Below are positions 45,857-53,326 of a stretch of 64,000 bases of DNA, piece after piece; position 1 is the stretch's first letter; each line of letters starts with the position of its first letter. Both the position numbers and the translations under genes were made by a program. Origin of the DNA: Burkholderia stagnalis (GTDB lineage Bacteria > Pseudomonadota > Gammaproteobacteria > Burkholderiales > Burkholderiaceae); NCBI RefSeq assembly GCF_902830275.1, contig NZ_CADESW010000001.1, forward strand, positions 186,001-250,000, written 5' to 3'. The notes below the pieces were generated by a model. That model was not told the origin of the DNA, made no database searches, and worked only from the letters and a program-made list of their open reading frames with translations.

Positions 45857-47247
45857 TCGCGCGCGCCCTGCCCCGCACGCTGCGCGCGCGCCTGACGCTG
45901 CTGATCGTGCTGTCGACGTCGGCGGTGCTCGCGCTGAGCGGGTTCGCGCTGTACCGCGCGCTGTACAACCGGATCGAGAGTTCGTCCGCGCAGGAAATGG
46001 CCGTCACGATGAGCGCGCTGCAGGCGCATCTGGCCGCGATCCGCTTCGTCGACGAGATCCCGCGCCATGCCGACATCTGGATCGACCAGCTGCACGGCCA
46101 CCAGAACATGGATCTCGCGATGTACGACGCGGCCGGCGCGCTGCTGCTGGCCACGTCCGGCTACGTGCCCGGCGCGCGCGCGACGGGCGGGCCGGCCTCG
46201 CAGACGCCCGTCGCGATCGCCGCGCCGGATTCGACGCTGCACTATCTCGTCGCGAGCGCGCCGCTCGACGGGCCCGGCGGCCTGCGCGTGCGCGTCGTGA
46301 TCCAGCGCGACGCGCGAAGCGATCGCGCGCTGCTGCACGCGTATGCGTGGACGATCGTCGTGATCGAGGTGCTCGGCGTGGTGCTCGCCGCCGCGCTGGC
46401 GTACGGCATCGCGATGCTCGGGCTGAGCCCGCTGCGGCGGCTCGTCCGGCGCGCGGAGGAGATGTCGACGAGCCGCCTCGCTCAGCCGCTGCAGGGCCTC
46501 GATACGGCCGGCGAGCTGAAGGAGCTGGAGCATGCGTTCAACGGCATGCTCGCGCGGCTCGATGAGTCGTTTACGCGGCTGAGCCAGTTCTCGTCGAATC
46601 TCGCGCACGACATGCGCACCCCGCTCACGAACCTGGTTGCCGAGGCGCAGGTGGCGCTGTCGCGGCCGCGCAGCGCCGGGGAATACCGCGAGGTGATCGA
46701 GTCGGCGATCGACGAATACCAGCGGCTGTCGCGGATGATCGAGGACATGCTGTTCCTCGCGCGCGCGGACAACGCGGAAAGCCATCTGGCGATCCGCACG
46801 CTCGACGCGTTCGACGAGACCGAGCGCGTCGCCGGCTACTACGAGCCGATGGCGGACGATGCGGGGGTCACGATCCGGGTCGACGGCGCGGGCACCGTGC
46901 GCGCCGACGTGCTGCTGTTCCAGCGTGCGCTCAGCAACCTGCTGAGCAACGCGATCGCGCATGCGCCGCGCGACACGACGATCCATATCGATTGCACGCA
47001 GACCGACGACGCGACCACGATCACCGTATCGGACGCGGGGCCCGGCATCGCCGAAGCGCACCGCGAACGGATCTTCGAGCGCTTCTACCGGGTCGATCCG
47101 GCGCGGCACAACTCGGCGTCCGGCACCGGCCTCGGCCTCGCGATCGTCAGGTCGATCATGCAGAGCCACGGCGGCGAGTGCGGCGTCGAAAGCGAGCCGC
47201 ACGTGCGCACCGCGTTCTGGCTGCGGTTTCCGGCGGCCGCGCGCTGA
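45853..47247 (+). CDS. irlS: Heavy-metal sensor histidine kinase, IrlS/CzcS type
   Basis: 464 residues from ATG 45853 (ATGA overlap with irlR). Two membrane helices ([20 protein letters not shown] and [20 protein letters not shown]) enclose a periplasmic domain of about 150 residues with [18 protein letters not shown]; the His residues may sense metal. A HAMP region follows ([20 protein letters not shown]), then the H-box [21 protein letters not shown]-box [16 protein letters not shown] and G-boxes [20 protein letters not shown] and [17 protein letters not shown]. It phosphorylates the adjacent regulator. In B. pseudomallei IrlRS was linked to metal resistance and cell invasion. Confidence 0.93.
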
Positions 47248-47275
47248 GCGCGCGCCGCCGCTCGCACGACCGGGC

Positions 47276-47551
47276 TCAGCGCGTCGCGAGCCGGCCGTCG
47301 TGCGCGTCCAGGCCCGCCGCCTTCTCGTTCCCGTGGACGGATATCCCGTGCAGCACCTTGTTGCGGTCGACCTGCTGCGGGCCGGGCGGATAGTCGTGCT
47401 TGTTGGACGGGATCGTGCCGTCGTGCTGCGCCTGCACGAGTTCCTGGCGCACGTCGGCGCGCGTCTTGCCCTGCGCGAAGGCGTTCGGCGCGATGCCGCC
47501 CGCGGCCAGGATCGCGGCGACGAGACAGGTCGATAGTTTTGCGACGTTCAT
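47276..47551 (-). CDS. DUF4148 family exported small protein
   Basis: 91 residues from ATG 47551 (AAGGAG 8 bp upstream). The signal peptide is NVAKLSTCLVAAILAAGGIA ending near NAFAQ. The mature part has the DUF4148 motif KTRADVRQELVQAQHDGTIP followed by SNKHDYPPGPQQVDRNK. These small periplasmic proteins are abundant in Burkholderia and often lie next to stress or metal genes; function is unknown. It converges with irlS and is divergent from the box pair at 47636-47693, so it may belong to the same metal-responsive regulon. Confidence 0.85.
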   Translation of the reverse strand: MNVAKLSTCLVAAILAAGGIAPNAFAQGKTRADVRQELVQAQHDGTIPSNKHDYPPGPQQVDRNKVLHGISVHGNEKAAGLDAHDGRLATR

Positions 47552-47635
47552 CTGGAGTGCTCCTTGTGAGAAGACTGCCGGTCGGCAGGTGCTTCCAGTC
47601 TCGTTCAGCGACGGTACGCGCCCGTGAGCACGGGA

Positions 47636-47650
47636 TGACAAATCCGTCAT
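47636..47650. promoter_or_regulatory. Predicted IrlR-type box (arm 1 of inverted pair)
   Basis: TGACAAATCCGTCAT, which fits TGACAA-N2-YYGTCA. It is repeated in exact inverted orientation at 47679-47693 after a 28-bp spacer. This arm is the nearer one to the DUF4148 gene, about 90 bp before its start codon. Predicted from pattern. Confidence 0.7.
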
Positions 47651-47678
47651 CGACGGCGCGCGGCCGCCGGGCGCGCAG

Positions 47679-47693
47679 ATGACGGATTTGTCA
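47679..47693. promoter_or_regulatory. Predicted IrlR-type box (arm 2 of inverted pair)
   Basis: ATGACGGATTTGTCA, the exact reverse complement of the box at 47636-47650. A possible -10 element TAAGAT lies at 47727-47732, which would place the centre of this box near -53 relative to a plus-strand start. It faces the hairpin-rich leader and lipoprotein gene. Predicted from pattern. Confidence 0.7.
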
Positions 47694-47738
47694 TGCGCCG
47701 ATCACGGCGGCGATGCGGCCGCTGCCTAAGATCGCTGC

Positions 47739-47838
47739 CTGAGTGGCCCGCTCCGGGCCCTCGACCACGCGACGCGCACGGGCGGCGAGTAGCCCGGCTG
47801 CGCCTTGTCCCGGACACCTTGCGTGTCCGGGGCTCTTT
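47739..47838 (+). ncRNA. Candidate small RNA or terminated leader
   Basis: Between the predicted box pair and the lipoprotein start there is about 100 bp with stacked hairpins: GGCCCG-CTC-CGGGCC (47745-47759), a possible GGGC...GCCC stem around 47780-47795, and the terminator stem below. No conserved coding frame is apparent. If transcription starts near 47739, the product would be an RNA of about 100 nt that ends before the downstream gene. This could be a metal-induced small RNA or an attenuated leader. It is inferred only from sequence. Confidence 0.35.
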
Positions 47839-47840
47839 TC
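47809..47840 (+). terminator. Strong intrinsic terminator before a lipoprotein gene
   Basis: CCCGGACAC (47809-47817), loop CTTGC, then GTGTCCGGG (47823-47831), followed by GCTCTTTTC. The 9-bp perfect GC-rich stem with a T-run on the plus strand is a textbook rho-independent terminator. It lies upstream of the small lipoprotein gene rather than after a gene, so it ends a short plus-strand transcript or attenuates that gene. Confidence 0.8.
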
Positions 47841-47868
47841 CCTTCCATGTGTACGCACCGCCAGGATC

Positions 47869-48069
47869 TTGAAAGCACGCCTCGTCACCTTCGCCGTTCC
47901 GTTCCTGCTCGCCGGCTGCGCGCTGGGCAATGCGGACCCGGCCGCCTCGCCGGATCAGCCGCGCGCCGCGCCAGCATCGAGCAGCCGGTTGGTCGACTAT
48001 GCGGGGCATCCGTGCGGCAACCAGAACCTGCACGTGAAGACGCATCCTTGCGTCTTTCCGCGGCGATAA
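47869..48069 (+). CDS. Small lipoprotein, start uncertain
   Basis: Read from a TTG at 47869 it gives 66 residues: basic start (LKARLVTFAV), hydrophobic core, lipobox LAGC, and a mature chain with ALGNADPAASPDQPRAAPAS, then LVDYAGHPCGNQNLHVKTHP and CVFPRR. The His/Cys content of the mature part (HPC, NLHVKTHPC) could bind metal, which would fit its position after the predicted metal boxes. No good ribosome site precedes the TTG. The frame is open back to an ATG at 47743, but that start would carry the terminator inside the gene. No family recognised. Confidence 0.5.
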   Translation: MKARLVTFAVPFLLAGCALGNADPAASPDQPRAAPASSSRLVDYAGHPCGNQNLHVKTHPCVFPRR

Positions 48070-48133
48070 AGGCGCGCGGCACGCCTACAATCGACGTCGT
48101 GCGCATTGCCCGCGCGACCTCGAGGAGCCGCCC

Positions 48134-48601
48134 ATGCCCAGGATCGACATCGCCCACGTCCCCGAACGCAAAGGCACGGGCTATCCGGCGCCGTTCGATG
48201 CGCGTTGCGCCGAGCGCATACGCCAGCGGCTCGGCGATGCGGGCGGGCTCACCGATTTCGGCGTCAACCTGATGCGCCTGCCGCCCGGCAACTGGTCGAG
48301 CCAGCGTCACTGGCATTCGGCCGAGGACGAATTCGTGTTTATCCTCGAAGGCGAAGTGACGCTGATCGAGGACGGCGGCGAAACGGTGCTGCGCGCCGGC
48401 GACTGCGCGGCCTTCCCGAAAAACAGCGGCAACGGCCATCACCTGGTCAACCGCTCGGCGGCGACGGCCGTCTATCTCGAAGTCGGCTCGCGCTCGCCCG
48501 CCGACGTCATCACCTGCTCCGACGTCGACATGATGAGCCCCAGCGCCGACGGCCGCTTCCTGCACAAGGACGGCACGCCGTATCCGGCGCCCGGCGCGTG
48601 A
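48134..48601 (+). CDS. Cupin-domain protein
   Basis: 155 residues with GAGGAG ahead of ATG 48134. A single conserved-barrel cupin is clear: LMRLPPGNWSSQRHWHSAED, then EFVFILEGEVTLIEDGGETV, then LRAGDCAAFPKNSGNGHHLV. The metal-binding set is H-x-H with E in RHWHSAEDEF and a later His in NGHHLVN. The end (CSDVDMMSPSADGRFLHKDG, then TPYP) is typical of a widespread cupin group annotated as sugar or transcription-related proteins without proven function. The lipoprotein gene ends 64 bp earlier. Confidence 0.88.
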   Translation: MPRIDIAHVPERKGTGYPAPFDARCAERIRQRLGDAGGLTDFGVNLMRLPPGNWSSQRHWHSAEDEFVFILEGEVTLIEDGGETVLRAGDCAAFPKNSGNGHHLVNRSAATAVYLEVGSRSPADVITCSDVDMMSPSADGRFLHKDGTPYPAPGA

Positions 48602-48735
48602 CGGAGGGCACCCGGCGCCGGTGCGCCGGAGCGCCTGTCGCCCCCTTCCGACCCCGCTTCAGACTCGCCGGCGGCGGCGGCGGCCGCGTCTTCCCGTAAA
48701 ATTCCGCACTTTCCATCCCGACCGGCCCTTTCGTC

Positions 48736-50124
48736 ATGCAACCCGCCTCCGCCACCCAACCCGCCGCCCATGGCGCCGACGACGCCGACACCGCCCGCGA
48801 CCTGGTCTACGGCCCCGACGACCGGCCCGCGCCGACGGTCGCCTTCGTCGCGGCCCTGCAGCACCTGCTGGCGATCCTGGTGCCGATCGTCACGCCCGGC
48901 CTGCTGATCTGCCAGGCGCTGGGCGTGCCCAGCCGCGACACCACGCTGATCGTGTCGATGTCGCTGGTGATCTCCGGCATCGCCACGTTCGTCCAGTGCC
49001 GCCGCTTCGGCCCGCTGGGCGCCGGCCTGCTGATCGTCCAGGGCACCAGCTTCAACTTCGTCGGCCCGCTGATCGCCGGCGGCAGCCTGATGGTCAAGCA
49101 AGGCACGCCGGTCGAGACCGTGATGGCCGCGATCTTCGGCGTCGTCATCGCCGGCTCGTTCGTCGAGATGGGCGTGTCGCGCATCCTGCCGTTCGTCAAG
49201 CGGCTCATCACGCCGCTCGTCACCGGCATCGTGGTGCTGCTGATCGGCCTCACCCTCATCAAGGTCGGCCTCGTCAGCATGGGCGGCGGCTACGGCGCGA
49301 TGGCCAAGGGCAGCTTCGCGAGCGTCGAGAACCTCACGCTGTCCGGGCTGGTGCTCGGCACGATCATCCTGCTCAACCGCGTGCCGGTCGTGTGGGTGCG
49401 CAGCACCGCGCTGGTGATCGCGCTGGCGATCGGCTATCTCGCGGCCGCGTTCCTCGGCCGCCTGGATTTCACCGGCGCGCGCGAGGCCGCGCTGTTCCAG
49501 ATCCCGACGCCGCTGCACTTCGGCCTCGGTTTCTCGTGGTCGCTGTTCGTGCCGATGCTGATCATCTACCTGGTCACGTCGCTGGAGGCGATCGGCGACG
49601 TCACCGCGACCAGCAAGATCTCGAAGCAGCCGGTCGAGGGGCCGCTGTGGATGCAGCGCATCAAGGGCGGCGTGCTGGTCAACGGCGCCAACTCGCTGCT
49701 GGCCGGCGTGTTCAACACCTTCCCGAGCTCCGTGTTCGCGCAGAACAACGGCGTGATCCAGCTCACCGGCATCGCGAGCCGCCACGTCGGCCTGTGGATC
49801 GCGGGCATGCTCGTGGTGCTGGGCCTGTTCCCGCCGGTCGCCGGCGTGCTGCAGGCCGTGCCCGAGCCCGTGCTCGGCGGCGCGGCGATGGTGATGTTCG
49901 GCGCGGTGGCCGCGTCCGGCATCAACATCCTCGCCGGCATCCGGCTGGATCGCCGCGCGCTGCTGATCATCGCCGTTTCGCTGGCGCTCGGCCTCGGCGT
50001 GTCGCAGGTGCCGGACATCCTGACCCACCTGCCGCATGCGCTCAAGAACGTGCTGGAATCGGGCGTCGCGACGGGCGGCATCTGCGCGCTGGTGATGAAC
50101 TGGTTTTTGCCGGAAAGGCATTGA
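48736..50124 (+). CDS. Nucleobase:cation symporter 2 (xanthine/uracil permease)
   Basis: 462 residues with about 12-14 membrane segments, the NCS2/NAT family. The signature Q-N-x-G-x4-T-G is present as QNNGVIQLTG, with the preceding conserved ALQHLLAILVPIVTPGLLIC and SLEAIGDVTATSK in the eighth segment, where the Glu is essential in the family. The TFPSSVFAQNNGVIQLTGIA stretch, with Ser instead of the usual aromatic residue pattern of uracil carriers, favours xanthine or urate over uracil; this is inferred. It imports a purine base by proton symport. Confidence 0.9.
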   Translation: MQPASATQPAAHGADDADTARDLVYGPDDRPAPTVAFVAALQHLLAILVPIVTPGLLICQALGVPSRDTTLIVSMSLVISGIATFVQCRRFGPLGAGLLIVQGTSFNFVGPLIAGGSLMVKQGTPVETVMAAIFGVVIAGSFVEMGVSRILPFVKRLITPLVTGIVVLLIGLTLIKVGLVSMGGGYGAMAKGSFASVENLTLSGLVLGTIILLNRVPVVWVRSTALVIALAIGYLAAAFLGRLDFTGAREAALFQIPTPLHFGLGFSWSLFVPMLIIYLVTSLEAIGDVTATSKISKQPVEGPLWMQRIKGGVLVNGANSLLAGVFNTFPSSVFAQNNGVIQLTGIASRHVGLWIAGMLVVLGLFPPVAGVLQAVPEPVLGGAAMVMFGAVAASGINILAGIRLDRRALLIIAVSLALGLGVSQVPDILTHLPHALKNVLESGVATGGICALVMNWFLPERH

Positions 50125-50175
50125 TGCGGGCGTGATCCGGCATGCATGTTCCGACAGCACCGGGACAGCACAAAG

Positions 50176-50199
50176 AAACCGGGAGGCCGATGCCTCCCG
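50176..50199 (-). terminator. Intrinsic terminator downstream of GH92 gene
   Basis: On the minus strand: CGGGAGGC, loop ATCG, GCCTCCCG, then GTTTCTTTG. This is an 8-bp perfect stem followed by a T-rich run, 54 bp beyond the stop codon of the first GH92 gene. It may also act on the permease transcript coming from the other side. Confidence 0.75.
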
Positions 50200-50252
50200 T
50201 CGCCCGGCTAAAGTCCGGATGAATCGTCGCTAGCCGCAACGAAACACAGCGA

Positions 50253-53200
50253 TCAACCGCCCACGGCCATCGCAAACACATGCTGACGCCCGCTGCTGAC
50301 CTGATACGGGAACGTGACGCTCTTCACGGCCCGGGTCGGATCGATGGCCTGCGTCCACTGGAACACCTTGGCCGGGACGTTATCCGCGCTGCCATCCATC
50401 TGCACGCGCGTCGGCGTCGACAGCGCAACCGTGTTGTAGGCGCCCGGCTGCCTGCTGCCGCCGTTCAGCGTCCAGTCGTCGAAGGTCAGATCGTACACCG
50501 CCTGCGTGCCGTCGACATAGGTGACGGTCAACCTGCCGGTGGACGGGCCATTGGTCGCGCTACCGAGCAGCGACAGCGACCTGCCGCGCACCGGTGTCGA
50601 AAACGTGATCGTCTGCCCCTGGACGACCATGTTGTCCAGCCCCATCCTGCCGTCCGGCCACGCGAACGTCAGACCGTTGAACGCGAGCTGCGCACCCGGC
50701 GCCGCGCCGGCCGCGGCGAGCGCCTCCCGTGAATATCGCCATCCCGATCCGTCGAACGTATAGCCTTCGGCGGCGAGGTCCGGCCTCGAACCGTTCGCGC
50801 CGACGCCGGTGTTGTTGAGCGCATCGGCGATGCCGGCGAATCCGTCGAGGCCATAGGACGGCAATTTCCCGGTGCCGGACGCGCCCCATTTCGACGGCTC
50901 GCTGCCCATCGCGACATCGAGTCTCGCCACCTTGCGAAGATCGTCCTGCAGCCAGACCCACGGCACGTCGAGCACGGCGCCGTTCAGCGAAGCGCTCTGG
51001 ATATAGCGCGAGTCGGGGCCGGCGCCGCTCGCGTTGATGACCAGTTGCTTCGTGCCGTCCGCCCAGCGCACGACGGCCTTCGGAAACACGGGCGCGTGCA
51101 GTGCGAGCCCGCCGACGGACGGGATGGCCGGGTACGCCCCGAGCGCGGCCCATACGTACCACGACGATACCGCGCCGAGATCGTCGTTGCCGGGCAGCCC
51201 GCCGGGGCCGTCGCTGAACACGGCGGCGATGTTCTCGCCCGGATTGCCGTTGACGATGTCGCGCACCACCTTCTGCGTGCGCCACGGGGCGCCGGCCCAG
51301 TTGTAGTGCCACGGCGACGCGAAGCTCGGCTCGTTGCCGATATAGAAATTCGGCGGCGACATGCCGGCGTTCAGGTTGGAAAAGTACGCATCCAGCCGCT
51401 TCACGACAGCGTCGTTGCCGCCCATCAGCGCATATAGTTCGCGCGTGTCGTGCAGCGTCATCCACGTATATTGCTCGGCGTTGCCCTCGACCATGTCCTG
51501 GTTCGCGATCGGCGCAAGTTTCCAGCTGCCGTCATCGAAGCGCGGCAGGATCTGCTTCTGCTGCGCGTTGAACATGTTCTTCCACTGCGCGGCGCGCGCG
51601 AGGAACTGGCGATAGGCCGGTTCGTTGCCGAGCGATTTCGCGAACGACGCAATCGCGAAGTCGACGGCGCTGAATTCGGGGGTCAGCGAGCCGGCCCACC
51701 ACCCCCGGTTGAGCGACACGAAGCCGCGCGTCAGGTGATCGCTCATCCGGTCGTCGCCGTCGCGCGGAATCGTGTTGCCGCAGCGCGCCACGCGCTTGTT
51801 GCCGGCCAGCCTCATGTACTTCAGTGCGCCCGCGGTATCGAAGGCCGTGGCGCCGAACGCATGGCCGCCGACGATCACGGGCACGCCGGAGTCGCCCGGC
51901 ATGATGCCCTGGTCGACGTTGATCGGCGACCAGCGCGGAATCGCGCCGCACTGGTCGGCGTCGGTCACCAGCGACTGCAGCATGTCGCTGGTCTCGCGCG
52001 GGAACAGCATGCCGAGCAGCGGCATCAGGCTTCGATACGTGTCCCAGTTCGAATAGTTCACGTATTGCGTACGGCCGCTCTCGACCCGGTGAACCTTTCT
52101 GTCGAAGCCGATGTAATCCCCGGTGACGTCGCTGTTGACGTTCGGCGACAGCATCGAGTGATACAGCGCCGTATAGAACTTGCGCTTGTCGACGAGCGAT
52201 CCGCCCTCCACCTGGATCGTATTCAGCCGATCGTTCCAGGTGTCGTCGGCGGCCTTGCGCACGGCGTCGAAATCCCAGTTGGGCGAGGGATTCTCCGCGT
52301 CCAGGTTCCGCTTCGCGTTGTCGATGCTGACGTACGACAACGCCACCTTCATCTGGATCGGCGCGTTTGTCGCGGCAAAGCGCACTTTCGCGTTGCCGTT
52401 GCCGAGGTCGGTCGCCGTCTTGTCGATGTTGCGGTCGAACCGAATGTAGAAATAGACCGTGTAGTTCGGCGCGCCGCAGAAGCCACCGCCCACCGTCGAG
52501 CCCTGCAGCGCGTCGTTGCCCGCATAGCCGATGCTGCCCGCCGTCGACGCCTTGGTGTTCGTGCGCGTGGCGTCGATCACGAGCGCCGGCGCCCGCGCGC
52601 TGTCGGGAAAGGTGAAACGCCCGAAGCCGGTGCGCGTCGTCGCGGTCAGTTCCACCTTGATGCCGTCGTTCAGCGCGACGCGGTAGTAGCCCGGCGACGC
52701 GGTTTCGTTCTCATGCCTGAAGTTCGGCACCGGCTTGACGAGGTTCGAGGCCACGGTGGCCGGATCGAGCGCCGGCATGACCGGGAGTTCGCCGGAATTG
52801 CCGTCGCAGCCCGCGCCGCTCATCTGCGTGAGCGGGAAGCCGATGATCGTGTTCTCCGTATAGACATAGCCGACCGGCGTGTCCTTGCCGCCGCCGGGCT
52901 TGATGCTGGGCGTCATCGGCGTCCACTGCACCATGCCGAACGGCATGGTGGCGCCGGGGAACGTGCCGCCGCGCTCGCCGGCCGGCACCGGGTCGGTCGC
53001 CCGGACACTGGCGTTGGCCGTGCCGATGAACGGATTGACGTACTGGGTCAACGACGCCCGCACGTATGATTCCTCGGGGACGACGGTCGTGTCGGCCGAT
53101 GGGCGGATCGTGCTGCCCGGGCTTCCCGTCCCGGGCCGCGCGGCAGCCGCGGCCGCCGACGAAACCCTGGACGACGACATGCCGTCGTCCCCGTTGCAGC

Positions 53201-53258
53201 CGACGAGCAGCACGCTCGTCAGGAGTGCAGTCAATCCGGCGTTGTATCGTCTCTTCAT
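50253..53258 (-). CDS. GH92-family alpha-mannosidase, lipoprotein (first)
   Basis: 1001 residues from ATG 53258 (AAAGGAGG upstream). The N-terminus has a lipobox (LLTSVLLVGC), then a Ser/Ala/Pro linker. The GH92 N-domain begins YVNPFIGTAN, then GGTFPGATMPFGMVQWTPMT, then GFPLTQMSGAGCDGNSGELP. The catalytic domain has WDTYRSLMPLLGMLFPRETS, the EGNAEQYTWM motif with its acid Glu, and the Ca2+-site region IGNEPSFASPWHYNWAGAPW, then GGLPGNDDLGAVSSWYVWAA. A further C-terminal beta-domain of about 200 residues carries DGSGWRYSREALAAAGAAPG. GH92 enzymes remove alpha-mannose from N- or O-glycans. Confidence 0.93.
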   Translation of the reverse strand: MKRRYNAGLTALLTSVLLVGCNGDDGMSSSRVSSAAAAAARPGTGSPGSTIRPSADTTVVPEESYVRASLTQYVNPFIGTANASVRATDPVPAGERGGTFPGATMPFGMVQWTPMTPSIKPGGGKDTPVGYVYTENTIIGFPLTQMSGAGCDGNSGELPVMPALDPATVASNLVKPVPNFRHENETASPGYYRVALNDGIKVELTATTRTGFGRFTFPDSARAPALVIDATRTNTKASTAGSIGYAGNDALQGSTVGGGFCGAPNYTVYFYIRFDRNIDKTATDLGNGNAKVRFAATNAPIQMKVALSYVSIDNAKRNLDAENPSPNWDFDAVRKAADDTWNDRLNTIQVEGGSLVDKRKFYTALYHSMLSPNVNSDVTGDYIGFDRKVHRVESGRTQYVNYSNWDTYRSLMPLLGMLFPRETSDMLQSLVTDADQCGAIPRWSPINVDQGIMPGDSGVPVIVGGHAFGATAFDTAGALKYMRLAGNKRVARCGNTIPRDGDDRMSDHLTRGFVSLNRGWWAGSLTPEFSAVDFAIASFAKSLGNEPAYRQFLARAAQWKNMFNAQQKQILPRFDDGSWKLAPIANQDMVEGNAEQYTWMTLHDTRELYALMGGNDAVVKRLDAYFSNLNAGMSPPNFYIGNEPSFASPWHYNWAGAPWRTQKVVRDIVNGNPGENIAAVFSDGPGGLPGNDDLGAVSSWYVWAALGAYPAIPSVGGLALHAPVFPKAVVRWADGTKQLVINASGAGPDSRYIQSASLNGAVLDVPWVWLQDDLRKVARLDVAMGSEPSKWGASGTGKLPSYGLDGFAGIADALNNTGVGANGSRPDLAAEGYTFDGSGWRYSREALAAAGAAPGAQLAFNGLTFAWPDGRMGLDNMVVQGQTITFSTPVRGRSLSLLGSATNGPSTGRLTVTYVDGTQAVYDLTFDDWTLNGGSRQPGAYNTVALSTPTRVQMDGSADNVPAKVFQWTQAIDPTRAVKSVTFPYQVSSGRQHVFAMAVGG

Positions 53259-53326
53259 GCGTCCTCCTTTGATGTGCAGTAGCGGAATCCGACCGCGTCG
53301 CGCAGCCGCCTCGACTTGCGACAGGA

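Noticed and set aside
47777..47830. A yybP-ykoY (manganese) riboswitch, suggested by GCGAGTAGCCCGG near the terminator
   Set aside because: Only a short resemblance to the GGGGAGTAGC element; the rest of the consensus could not be matched by eye.
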